Below, piece by piece: positions 35,632-44,326 of a DNA stretch of 64,000 nucleotides. Positions within the stretch are counted from its first letter, which is position 1. Every line of letters starts with the position of its first letter. The translations under genes were made by a program, and so were the position numbers. The DNA is from Candidatus Methanoplasma cognatum (GTDB lineage: Archaea; Thermoplasmatota; Thermoplasmata; Methanomassiliicoccales; Methanomethylophilaceae). The DNA lies in assembly GCA_009777615.1 (NCBI GenBank), contig WRLM01000001.1, positions 372,001 through 436,000 on the forward strand, read 5' to 3'. A model generated the notes under the pieces. That model was not told the DNA's origin. It saw only the letters and a program-made list of their open reading frames with translations, and did not search any database.

Positions 35632-37740
35632 ATGTACGCAGTATCTATCTACGGCAAAGGAGGTATCGGGAAATCCACAATTTCCTCTAACATCTCATAT
35701 GGGTTGTCTGAGAAAGGATTTAACGTGCTTCACGTTGGATGCGATCCTAAACACGATTCCACGAAATTGCTTATGAACAGTATCCAACAGAACACTTTTA
35801 TGGATTATCTGACAGACAGCGATATGGCGAATCCGATCCTGGAAGGCTCTAATGGAGTGTCATGCATCGAATGCGGAGGCGCAATACCAGGATTAGGATG
35901 TGCCGGCAAAGGCATAGTAAGAATGTTCGACTATCTCAAGGAGAACTCCTCCGGAGATTATGACATACGGATACATGACGTGCTGGGGGATGTGGTATGC
36001 GGAGGATTTTCAGTACCTATGAGAAAGGAGTTCGCAGATGCGATCGTCCTGGTAATATCTGATGAGTTCATGTCCATATATGCAGCGAACAATATATTGA
36101 TCGGCATAAGGAATCTGAACAACGGCCCGTGCATATTAGGCGCTGTCATCAACAGAAAGACACTCGACAAAGGACATTTTGCGGAGGAATTCGCCAGGGC
36201 CGCAAAACTCCCGATATTGGGCAGAGTATCTAAAAGTGATGCGTTCGCACAGGCGGAAAGGATAGGGTCTACAGTATTGGAGTCGTTCTCCGAATCAGAC
36301 TCTGCATACGAGATACGCAATATCATCGACATAATAATCGAAGCCGCTAAGGGTAGCATAGATCTGGCCCTGCCGTACCCCCTTACCGATGAGGCCATGG
36401 AAGGGATCATTTCAGGTAAATGCGTTAAAGCTGAGAAACTTCCTGATAAAGAGATAATCTTTGATTTTGACTTCTACGATCACGGGGTGGGTATGAAGTA
36501 TTTCGGTAATTATGTGACGCCTTGCTGCACTTCGCACGGCGGGGTCAAACTGCTGCAGGAGATGTCCGACGTGGGAATCGTTCTGCATGGACCAAGGAAC
36601 TGTGCTTTCCTGATGGAATACTCCAACCTCAGAAGGTCTTATAAAACACGGTCTTTGACCGATGAGCCGTCTTTATTCAATCTTTACAGCACATGTATGA
36701 GCGATGATCTTACATTCAAAGGAGATACGGAACGGATAAAGGAGACCGTAGAAAAAGTGGCGGAGAAAGGTTACGGCAATATATTCATATTACCCACTTG
36801 TGCGCCTGCGGCAATGGGTACGGATCTGAAGGGAATAGCAGATGAGATCTCCATTGAAGGAGTGAATGTTATTGCGGTCCCCGAGGACAGCCTATTCTTA
36901 AGCAGCAAGTTCGGATGTTTAGATGGCGTCCTGAGACGCATGAGCGGTATGCTGGACCGAAACTTGGAAGTAATACCTGATACGGTCAACCTCCTTACAT
37001 ATTCCATATCTGTTCTGTCGAGGCCTGAGAACATTGACGAGATCAGTGAGATACTAAATGCGGTCGGCCTCAGGCCCAACACGGTTTTCGCAAGGGGCGT
37101 TTCGATAGAGTCCATAAAGAAAATGCCCTCCGCCGAATATAACATACAGGTCGGGGTTTCCATGCTAGGTGACAAGATCACAGAGATACTGACCGAAGGG
37201 AGGGAACATATTGTCCTGAGAATGCCGCACGGCCTGTATGAAGTTAAGGCATGGATCTCAGCCTTGTCCGAGATGACGGGGAGGCATGGATCAGGCGATG
37301 CATACCTCCGCACTATCGAAAAGAACTACTATGACTCCATCAATGAGATGAGGAAGTATACTGAAGGCAAAACCGCTATGATATATGAGAGGGTGGGCAG
37401 CGATATGGACTGGTACATCGACACCCTGCTTGACATGGGAATCACCGTCAAATGCTTTGCGCATTGGAAATGCAACCTCCTGAAAGACAACGATAAAGAG
37501 ACCAGACATAAAGAGATAGAGCATATCTACGATCTCCCTCTCTGCGAGGTCAAAGGTCTCATGGACAAAATGGGCTGTGACATCTTGGTCTCCGGCGATC
37601 CCCGTGTGGGAAGGATCGGTGCGAATTGGGTGGGTTTGAACACTAATTTCACAGGGTTGAGAGGAACCCTATACTGGGCGAAGCGGGCCCGGAACGCTTT
37701 TCGTATGCCCGCATGCGACGGATGGAGGGATCCCCAATGA
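35632..37740 (+). CDS. NifH-NifD-like fusion protein, copy 1 (nitrogenase-like reductase)
   Basis: A 702-residue fusion. Residues 1 to about 245 are a NifH/BchL-type ATPase with P-loop GKGGIGKS (8-15), DPKHDST and the [4Fe-4S] ligands Cys90 (PGLGCAGKG) and Cys123 (GDVVCGGF). From about 285 on is a NifD/BchN-like domain with Cys299 (or 298), Cys324 (HGPRNCAF) and Cys390 (PTCAPA). Their 25 and 66 spacing is close to the NifD P-cluster ligands (Cys62, 88, 154 in Azotobacter). In known systems reductase and catalytic subunit are separate proteins, so the fusion is notable. Its stop overlaps the next ATG. The substrate is inferred to be a tetrapyrrole. Confidence 0.9.
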   Translation: MYAVSIYGKGGIGKSTISSNISYGLSEKGFNVLHVGCDPKHDSTKLLMNSIQQNTFMDYLTDSDMANPILEGSNGVSCIECGGAIPGLGCAGKGIVRMFDYLKENSSGDYDIRIHDVLGDVVCGGFSVPMRKEFADAIVLVISDEFMSIYAANNILIGIRNLNNGPCILGAVINRKTLDKGHFAEEFARAAKLPILGRVSKSDAFAQAERIGSTVLESFSESDSAYEIRNIIDIIIEAAKGSIDLALPYPLTDEAMEGIISGKCVKAEKLPDKEIIFDFDFYDHGVGMKYFGNYVTPCCTSHGGVKLLQEMSDVGIVLHGPRNCAFLMEYSNLRRSYKTRSLTDEPSLFNLYSTCMSDDLTFKGDTERIKETVEKVAEKGYGNIFILPTCAPAAMGTDLKGIADEISIEGVNVIAVPEDSLFLSSKFGCLDGVLRRMSGMLDRNLEVIPDTVNLLTYSISVLSRPENIDEISEILNAVGLRPNTVFARGVSIESIKKMPSAEYNIQVGVSMLGDKITEILTEGREHIVLRMPHGLYEVKAWISALSEMTGRHGSGDAYLRTIEKNYYDSINEMRKYTEGKTAMIYERVGSDMDWYIDTLLDMGITVKCFAHWKCNLLKDNDKETRHKEIEHIYDLPLCEVKGLMDKMGCDILVSGDPRVGRIGANWVGLNTNFTGLRGTLYWAKRARNAFRMPACDGWRDPQ

Positions 37741-39041
37741 ACACGGAGCCAGATGGTTTTATCGGCGCGGTCCTTGCGACAGAAGGCACATCCGACATGA
37801 GGGCTCTGATCAACGGCCCGGGAGGCTGCCGTTCCAGGGCACAGATCCTTTTGAAAGAGCTCGTTCGAGATTATATGGGGGAAGAACCGGGGTGCTGCTC
37901 GTCAAAATATTTCAGCAGGCAATCCAGACTTCCTTGCACTTATCTTAATTCCAATGACATAGTGATGGGTTCTTCGGGCAAGATCGTCGACGGGATAGGT
38001 TCACTTCTTTCCGTTACAGGATCAGACATTGTTATGATAGACACCCTTGGCGCATCTATACAAGTGACAGACAACGAAGAGGCTGTCAGAAGGTCTGGAG
38101 GGGAGGACAGGGTCATTCTTGCAAACAAATATCTCTCTAATATGTCAGTATATGAGGGATTCGACGATACGATGAAAAGGATAGTTGAACACATCTGTTC
38201 GAAGACATTGAGTACGATCCCCAATTCTGTCAACATCCTGGGCTACAATATTTCTGACGGGGGTTGGGAATATGGTAAAGAGGAGATATCACGAATGATG
38301 AGAATGCTGGGATTGGAGACAGTCTCCTTTATCGGATGCAGTTGCAAAAAAGAAGATGTGGAGCGGTCATGCGGCGCAGAACTAAACATCCTCATACACC
38401 CCGAATTCTCGATCGAGACTGCAAAATACTACTACAAAGAATTCGGCATCCCGTACCTGATACCCAGGTTGGGGTCGCCCATCGGATATCCGTCGCTGGC
38501 ATCTTTCGCGTACGATGTATCGGATAAGTTTGGGGTCGACCCGGGGGGATTATTGAACGAGATCGATTCAGAGAGATCCAGGGTCAACAAGATATTGATG
38601 AATTCCGAGAAAGCGGGAGGAAGTCTGCGCGGCAGCAGTTGCTCCGTGACCGGTATATCTTCGGATGTGCTTCCGATCATCAAATGGATGTTTGACCATC
38701 TGTCGGTCATGCCTGGATATATAAAGGTCCTTGGACCGGCAACGCTTTCTACAGAGAACCTTATGAAATATCTGCGGGATACGGACTGCATTGATTCACT
38801 TGAGGCAGACCCTTCCGGCTTCTACGACATTGCTTTCACAGACGGTATGTCTGCGGAACAGATCAGAAAAAGCAGCAGCATAACAACCTGTGTAGAGACC
38901 AGGTTCCCTTTTAGTCACGGGACTTCATTCATAAACCGGAGCCTTATCGGAACTTATGGATGCAGGTATATCCTGGATGAGATCATCAACGGCCACGGCT
39001 TATTACAATGCGGACAGCCGACAATGGCAGATTTCAGATAA
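37737..39041 (+). CDS. NifK/NifE/BchB-like partner subunit, copy 1
   Basis: A 434-residue nitrogenase-like subunit coupled to the fusion gene by an ATGA overlap, with GGAGGGA as ribosome-binding site. The motifs are INGPGGCRSR (Cys31) and RLPCTYL (Cys67) with GSSGKIVDGIG. The position 25 residues before Cys31, where NifK has its first P-cluster cysteine, is Asp6 (DGFIGA). The protochlorophyllide reductase BchB also has an Asp ligand (Asp36). The partner at 40872-42158 shares the Asp and the spacings. A DPOR-like cluster of three Cys and one Asp at the subunit interface is therefore plausible but unproven. Confidence 0.82.
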   Translation: MNTEPDGFIGAVLATEGTSDMRALINGPGGCRSRAQILLKELVRDYMGEEPGCCSSKYFSRQSRLPCTYLNSNDIVMGSSGKIVDGIGSLLSVTGSDIVMIDTLGASIQVTDNEEAVRRSGGEDRVILANKYLSNMSVYEGFDDTMKRIVEHICSKTLSTIPNSVNILGYNISDGGWEYGKEEISRMMRMLGLETVSFIGCSCKKEDVERSCGAELNILIHPEFSIETAKYYYKEFGIPYLIPRLGSPIGYPSLASFAYDVSDKFGVDPGGLLNEIDSERSRVNKILMNSEKAGGSLRGSSCSVTGISSDVLPIIKWMFDHLSVMPGYIKVLGPATLSTENLMKYLRDTDCIDSLEADPSGFYDIAFTDGMSAEQIRKSSSITTCVETRFPFSHGTSFINRSLIGTYGCRYILDEIINGHGLLQCGQPTMADFR

Positions 39042-39082
39042 TTTCCCCATTGATGCAGCATGTAAAAACCATTATTAACATA

Positions 39083-39099
39083 TTGGATTATACATCCAA
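39083..39099. promoter_or_regulatory. Shared 17-bp operator, site 11 (ABC-2 pair, copy 2)
   Basis: TTGGATTATACATCCAA. The ATPase ATG (39101) follows directly, and ATTATTAACA at 39071-39080 is about 26 bp before it, so the transcript is probably leaderless and begins at the operator edge. Confidence 0.82.
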
Positions 39100-39100
39100 T

Positions 39101-40027
39101 ATGTTGTCCCAGAACGATGATGTCCATACAGCCAGTAAAGACCTGTGCGAAGATGTTATCGATGCGGCGGGGATCGTAGTAAAGTTCGGTGATAAGACCG
39201 CAGTCGATCATGTCGACGTGAATGTCAAGCGAGGAGAGATATACGGTTTCCTCGGACCGAATGGCGCAGGCAAGACCACGACCATCCGTGTGCTCACCAC
39301 GCTTCTCCATCCATTGTCCGGCGATGTAAAGATCAACGGTTTCAGGATACCTTCGGAAAACAAAGAGATAAGGAAGCTGATCGGGTTCGTCCAGCAGATG
39401 ATCAGCCTTGATAAGGATATATCTGTGAAAGAGAACATAGTCTGCCACGGGTATCTTCAGAAGGTCCCAAAGAAAGATATACGCAAAAGGACGGAGAACA
39501 TATCCGCAGTATTGGGCCTCACTCCCTTTTTGGATTATGAGGTGGTCAAACTTTCAGGAGGATGGAAAAGAAAGACCGCGATCGCGTGTGCGCTTATGCA
39601 CGATCCGAAGATCCTTTTCCTGGATGAGCCAACAGCCGGATTGGACACTCAGTCCAGACATATGCTGTGGGACATGATCCGCCAGCTGAACAGCGCAGGG
39701 ACCACGATATTTCTGACCACCCACTACATAGAGGAGGCAGAGAACCTGTGCGACAGAGTGGCCATAATCGATAAGGGGAAGCGGGTTGCACTAGGAAGTC
39801 CAAAGGAGCTGTGTGAAAACATCGGACGTTTTGCTGTCGAATATGACGGTGAAGGCTGTGTCCGAAAGTACAAATATTTTTTAGATTGGGATGAGGCTAA
39901 GAGGTTCGTTGCAGAATTCGGCGATAACGATTCTGTCCTTTTAAGGAAGACTTCTCTTGAGGATGTGTTCCTGGAGATGACGGGAAGAGAAGTGACCGCC
40001 GATTTCGTCAAGGTCGTGAGGATATGA
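39101..40027 (+). CDS. ABC-2 type transporter ATPase, copy 2
   Basis: A 308-residue DrrA-like ATPase: Walker A GPNGAGKTT, LSGGWKRKTAIACALM, LFLDEPTAGLD and TTHYIEEAE. It closely follows the copy at 25325 (KYKYFLDWDEAKRFVAEFG corresponds to the YSYFDDREEANQYASKLG segment). ATG 39101 is used because the upstream frame from 39008 or 39053 would read through the operator and lacks family similarity. The permease start overlaps its stop by ATGA. It follows the nifK-like gene but has its own operator. Confidence 0.88.
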   Translation: MLSQNDDVHTASKDLCEDVIDAAGIVVKFGDKTAVDHVDVNVKRGEIYGFLGPNGAGKTTTIRVLTTLLHPLSGDVKINGFRIPSENKEIRKLIGFVQQMISLDKDISVKENIVCHGYLQKVPKKDIRKRTENISAVLGLTPFLDYEVVKLSGGWKRKTAIACALMHDPKILFLDEPTAGLDTQSRHMLWDMIRQLNSAGTTIFLTTHYIEEAENLCDRVAIIDKGKRVALGSPKELCENIGRFAVEYDGEGCVRKYKYFLDWDEAKRFVAEFGDNDSVLLRKTSLEDVFLEMTGREVTADFVKVVRI

Positions 40028-40779
40028 TCTTTTCTTTTTTTGATGAGACCTTCCGGGTATCTCTGCAGGACCTGTACTACTTCAAACGGAATATCCTGTC
40101 GATAATGATCACAATAATGGTCACGCCCCTTCTGTACTACGTATCGTTTTGTTATGGTCTCGGCTCTAATGTGAACAACATGGAGGGCGTTCCTTATGTT
40201 GCCTTCGTTATCCCCGGAGTCATCGCCCTTTCGACGCTTACATCCTGTTTCTCTTCTATAGCCAATAAGGTCTTGTCTCAGAGGATATATTACACATCTT
40301 TCGATGAGATAATCCTCTGCCCGATATCGCCTTCGGCTGTGATCTTCGGAAAGGCACTGATCGGTTTCATAAGAGGGATGATAGGGTGCTTCATACTGCT
40401 CGCGATCGGTCTGGTAATGACCGACGGGCTGCACATAAGCGTTATGCTGATATTGAGCATAGCTGTATCATGTGTGGCCTTCTCTCTTCTGGGAGTATTG
40501 GTGGGATTCCTTTCGAACAGCCTGACGACCATAATTATGTTCACCACTGTCCTCGTGGTTCCAATGACATTTCTTTGCGGTACGGTTTTCTCAGTATCAT
40601 CTTTGCCGACAGGGCTGCAGTATATCATAGCCGCCATGCCGCTGACGTATTCCACAGATTGCATCCGCTCAGCGGCTCTGGATTGGTCGTTCCCGATGCT
40701 GTCCCTGCTGATAGTGATCGTCTGGAGCGTTGTGTTCTTCTCAATATGCTACTATATGTTGGTAAAGGGAAAGCTCTAA
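40024..40779 (+). CDS. ABC-2 type transporter permease, copy 2
   Basis: A 251-residue, six-helix permease paralogous to the one at 24522-25328 (YYVSFCYGLGSNVNNMEGVP against the LAFGYGVGTFVNDIE segment; SFDEIILCPISPSA against SFDEMMLCPLRFSS). Coupled to its ATPase. The duplicated pair suggests that two related compounds, or one compound under two conditions, are moved across the membrane. Direction cannot be read from sequence. A convergent gene end follows, and the 40780-40871 gap shows no clear terminator. Confidence 0.87.
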   Translation: MIFSFFDETFRVSLQDLYYFKRNILSIMITIMVTPLLYYVSFCYGLGSNVNNMEGVPYVAFVIPGVIALSTLTSCFSSIANKVLSQRIYYTSFDEIILCPISPSAVIFGKALIGFIRGMIGCFILLAIGLVMTDGLHISVMLILSIAVSCVAFSLLGVLVGFLSNSLTTIIMFTTVLVVPMTFLCGTVFSVSSLPTGLQYIIAAMPLTYSTDCIRSAALDWSFPMLSLLIVIVWSVVFFSICYYMLVKGKL

Positions 40780-40871
40780 TGAGAGCGGCCTGCGTTACAT
40801 ATGGCATAAGCCGGGGTCGCTGAGGATTCCCTATGCTGGATGAAGGAGGATCCCTGACTGCAACAAAGTGA

Positions 40872-42158
40872 TTACAGACAGCTGAATATCTCATCCAAGA
40901 TATACATGGAGCCGTTTATTCCATACACCGGCCGCGGTATGAAGTTGACGCGGTAAAGAGTGGGCATTGCGATATCTATGCCTTTCCTGCAGGTTCCTAT
41001 CATCACTTGACTTTCAGCTGTGTGCCCGTCTGTGAAGACAAAATCGACCTTCTGAGCGGGATCTGAGTTCCATGCTTCCCTGAGCCCTATCTCTCTTAGG
41101 AACCCCACAATGCAGGATACCATTTTGTCGTCCTCCCCTGGATCAACAGAGATGCTTGCCGGCACCATACAGAGGTACTCGTGCAGCCATTTTGTAAGAG
41201 GGTACGCAACGGAGCTGTCCGCCATTATAGTGAACCTTGAACATTTTACACGTCTCGAATACATCGATCCTTTGATCCTTCTGAACACACGCGCCTTCGC
41301 CTGGCGGATGCGTTCCTCCACTTTTGAAGTATCGGCCCCTATGATCTTCCCGATGTTCTTTGCCCAGTGTTCGACAGCGTCGAGTCCGACCGGTGCGCCC
41401 ATTTCGGAGAATATGGTCGGTATGCCGTATTTTTTTTCATACAGCTCGGCGGTCCTTTTGCAATATTCGGAGCTTATACATACGTTGTATTCTGCGGCCG
41501 TGGACTCTTCGAGATCTGATGAACTGCATCCGGCCCCCGGAGAGGATATAACCGTTATGCCCATGTCGCTGAGCAACGAAACAAATTCAGTGATGACGTC
41601 CTGCCAGTCTATTGCGGATATAGGCACTCCCAAAATATTCACGGATCTTGGGATCGTCTCCTTTTTCTTCGGGGACTTCCACTCTAATATTGATTTTATG
41701 GTGTGGTCATAACTGGATGAGAACGGCTGAGATATCAATGATTCCTCGACCGCCATGGCCTTATCCTTGAATCCTGCTCGTTCTATCGCATCCGTTATGT
41801 TATCGCCTATGAGCGCTGCCCCCGGAGAGTTTATGAAAACATCAAAATTATCATCGATCCTGCATATGGCTGGGATGCACTCCTCAAGTTTTCCCTCGGA
41901 ACCGTTAATGTAGTTATCCTCATCTATGTACGTACATGGCATCCTTGCCTGTCCGAAGAAATACGGCTGGGAATATTTTTTGAAGTCCGCAGGCTTTGCC
42001 CGAGGGTAGCACACCGAGGTCAAAAACGTATGATAGTTTCTGCATCCTCCCGGACCGTGCAGAACCGCCCTGCCGTCGCTGAAGCTTTCCACTGCCATAA
42101 GGGCGCCGGTGAAACCGTCCATGCATATCCTGTTGACTGTCACTGTATCTTCCTCCAT
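40872..42158 (-). CDS. NifK/NifE/BchB-like partner subunit, copy 2
   Basis: A 428-residue nitrogenase-like subunit, last gene of the operon that starts at 47410. It has LHGPGGCRNY (Cys39), RMPCTYID (Cys75) and GSEGKLEECIP. As in copy 1, the residue 25 positions before the first Cys is an Asp (Asp14, MDGFTGA), and the Cys-Cys spacing is again 36. Its start overlaps the upstream fusion gene by 19 nt. The C-terminus ends YILDEIFSCL, similar to YILDEIINGH of copy 1. It should pair with the second fusion protein. Confidence 0.82.
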   Translation of the reverse strand: MEEDTVTVNRICMDGFTGALMAVESFSDGRAVLHGPGGCRNYHTFLTSVCYPRAKPADFKKYSQPYFFGQARMPCTYIDEDNYINGSEGKLEECIPAICRIDDNFDVFINSPGAALIGDNITDAIERAGFKDKAMAVEESLISQPFSSSYDHTIKSILEWKSPKKKETIPRSVNILGVPISAIDWQDVITEFVSLLSDMGITVISSPGAGCSSSDLEESTAAEYNVCISSEYCKRTAELYEKKYGIPTIFSEMGAPVGLDAVEHWAKNIGKIIGADTSKVEERIRQAKARVFRRIKGSMYSRRVKCSRFTIMADSSVAYPLTKWLHEYLCMVPASISVDPGEDDKMVSCIVGFLREIGLREAWNSDPAQKVDFVFTDGHTAESQVMIGTCRKGIDIAMPTLYRVNFIPRPVYGINGSMYILDEIFSCL

Positions 42159-44305
42159 CCCTCTGTTGCGGGTACGGATACAAGATCTCCCATCTTCCGC
42201 CCAAACCTCAGTACGCTGTTTATTCCGGGCGCGGGGCGGGAGTACATTGCACTGCGTATGCCATCCAGCTCCATGAGTCCGCTGTCCGTCAGGACTATGT
42301 CGGGTGAGAAACTTTCTACATCAGCCAACAGGTCCTCCAGCAGATAATCATGTTTTATAGGCACTCCCTTCGGAAGAGATTTCGGCTCGGCCCTTTTCTC
42401 TTTCCAGTGGTGCGTAGGTCCTATTCCGACCGCTAATACCTCCATGCCCAGATCTGATACAAGTTCGACCAGCCAATCTATGTTCTGAGTGAATCTGTCC
42501 TCTATCAGTACTTTTTTCCCCTCTAGTTTAGGTCTTATTTTGCTTATTTCTAAGCTGTATCTATTTTCCTCTTCTGCTGCGATCGCTGTCGCTTTTTCCT
42601 GCATTCCAAGCTCTTTCCCTATCTTTTCTGAGAATCTGCCGTGTTCTCTTATCCCTATGGGCAGCGGCTCCGTATCCACAGGAACGTTCAGCTTACTGCT
42701 TACTAATTTAGCTATTTTCATTGAACTTCTGTCGTTGTCTATAATGTAATTCGTTTTACCTAAGCGAAAATTACGTATCGAATCCATGGATGATTCGTAC
42801 ATGAACCTGCAGTTGATCTTTATGCCATATGGGCGGAACAGGTCATAGACCTCGTTCTCTGTGTCCTCACCCTGTCTGAAAAGATATCTTTCCGCAAGGA
42901 TGTTGACAGTATCTTCCCTTGGTTCCAGCGTATCATCTACCATGTCAAGAAGGGCGTTCGCGGATTCGGCGAACCCCACTTCCCATTCTCCAAGAATGTT
43001 CCCGTCTGCTTCGACCACCCTGAAATAAACATCCGGATTCTCGTTGCTTATGGCATTCACAACATCAATGGCATTATCTCCTATTATCCCAGATACGCAT
43101 GATGTGACGACAAAGATGCTCTTGTGCCCTTCAAGGATCATATTTCTTATCTTCTCTTCCAAAAGGCCAGCACCGCCGAAAACAGATATCGTATCGTCCA
43201 TATCGGTTGAAACGATCCTCATCGACTGCAGACCTTTCCCAGTCTTGCCGCTTCCTTTCCTGATCTCAGATATATTCCTTGAAGAGGACATTATGTGTGC
43301 GCAGCTTCGGGGGCCGTGTACTATGACAACAGAGTCGATCACAGAGGAGCAGCCATAGACCGCCCCTGCTGTTGCACAGGAGCCGACCACGTTCTTTTCA
43401 GTGGTAACTTTGACTTTAGGTGCTTTTATGCACCCTCGACATGCTGCTCCCGATCCGACTGTGTCAAATTTCTCATTTTTTTTTACTGTCTCCCCTTTTG
43501 CTATCTGCTCCATTTGGGCATCGTTCAGGGGGTTGGAATCAAAAGGTGATGATCTTCCGTCCATTATGCTGATTATGTTGTCCGATATCTTTTCCAACTC
43601 TTTGGCGACATCCGAGTCGGGAAACATTTCCATAACTGTCTTCCCCGCCGCTTCCGAATCTGCGAACAGCTTACTTCTGGGTATGCAAGCAACGAGCGGC
43701 AGTTCGACTGCGTCTGCAAATCTCTTTACCGTTTCGTACTCATTCTCTACGCCGCGGCAGTTCAGGATTATGCCCGCTACTCTGGGAACACCCTTATCGA
43801 AGTTCTTGATCCCTTTGAGGATGTTGTTCGCGGCGTAAATCGACATAAACTCTCCGGATGTCACCAAGTATACTCCGTCCGCATACTCATTTCTCAACGG
43901 AACAGCGAATCCCCCGCACACAACATCTCCCAGAACATCATAGATCTTGACATCGAACTTCATATCGTCCAATCCCAGCTTCTTCAGCGTGTCGAATGTG
44001 CTGAGTATCCCCCTTCCCGCACAACCTATTCCCGGTTCGGGCCCTCCGGCTTCTACGCATTTTATCCCCTTTACGCCGTCAAGGACTATATCCTCAAGCT
44101 TCCTGTCATAAGGGGGGGTGCTGCGTATGTAGTTAAGGACAGTCGCCTGCTCTCTGCCTTGAAGAAGTGCCCTGGTGGAGTCGTGCTTCGGGTCGCAGCC
44201 TATCTGGAGAACCTTCGTCCCCTTATCGGCCAAAGAATAGGAAATGTTCGCCGAAACCGTGGACTTCCCTATTCCGCCTTTTCCGTATATTGCTATCTGT
44301 ATCAT
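42140..44305 (-). CDS. NifH-NifD-like fusion protein, copy 2
   Basis: A 721-residue fusion with the same layout as copy 1: P-loop GKGGIGKS at residues 8-15, [4Fe-4S] cysteines 95 (PGIGCAGRG) and 130 (GDVVCGGF), then a NifD-like part with Cys310, Cys335 (HGPRSCAH) and Cys403 (VTSCVSGIIGDN). These are spaced 25 and 68, close to copy 1. It also carries ACRGC (Cys289, Cys292) in the linker region, not seen in copy 1, which may hold another metal. The gene lies between an importer ATPase and its partner subunit in one operon, linking reduction with uptake. Confidence 0.9.
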   Translation of the reverse strand: MIQIAIYGKGGIGKSTVSANISYSLADKGTKVLQIGCDPKHDSTRALLQGREQATVLNYIRSTPPYDRKLEDIVLDGVKGIKCVEAGGPEPGIGCAGRGILSTFDTLKKLGLDDMKFDVKIYDVLGDVVCGGFAVPLRNEYADGVYLVTSGEFMSIYAANNILKGIKNFDKGVPRVAGIILNCRGVENEYETVKRFADAVELPLVACIPRSKLFADSEAAGKTVMEMFPDSDVAKELEKISDNIISIMDGRSSPFDSNPLNDAQMEQIAKGETVKKNEKFDTVGSGAACRGCIKAPKVKVTTEKNVVGSCATAGAVYGCSSVIDSVVIVHGPRSCAHIMSSSRNISEIRKGSGKTGKGLQSMRIVSTDMDDTISVFGGAGLLEEKIRNMILEGHKSIFVVTSCVSGIIGDNAIDVVNAISNENPDVYFRVVEADGNILGEWEVGFAESANALLDMVDDTLEPREDTVNILAERYLFRQGEDTENEVYDLFRPYGIKINCRFMYESSMDSIRNFRLGKTNYIIDNDRSSMKIAKLVSSKLNVPVDTEPLPIGIREHGRFSEKIGKELGMQEKATAIAAEEENRYSLEISKIRPKLEGKKVLIEDRFTQNIDWLVELVSDLGMEVLAVGIGPTHHWKEKRAEPKSLPKGVPIKHDYLLEDLLADVESFSPDIVLTDSGLMELDGIRSAMYSRPAPGINSVLRFGRKMGDLVSVPATEGWRKIQ

Positions 44306-44326
44306 GTTAAAACCGCTTACTTCTTA

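Noticed and set aside
35632-44305. Nitrogen fixation genes (nifHDK)
   Set aside because: The ATPase and D-like domains are fused, the K-like partners lack the first P-cluster Cys, no nifE/N/B or other nif genes are near, and the company of chelatase and amidohydrolase genes points to tetrapyrrole chemistry.
35632-44305. Standard F430 enzymes CfbC and CfbD
   Set aside because: CfbC and CfbD are separate proteins and CfbD works without a NifK-like partner. Here each set has a fusion plus a second subunit. The idea cannot be fully closed without the rest of the genome.
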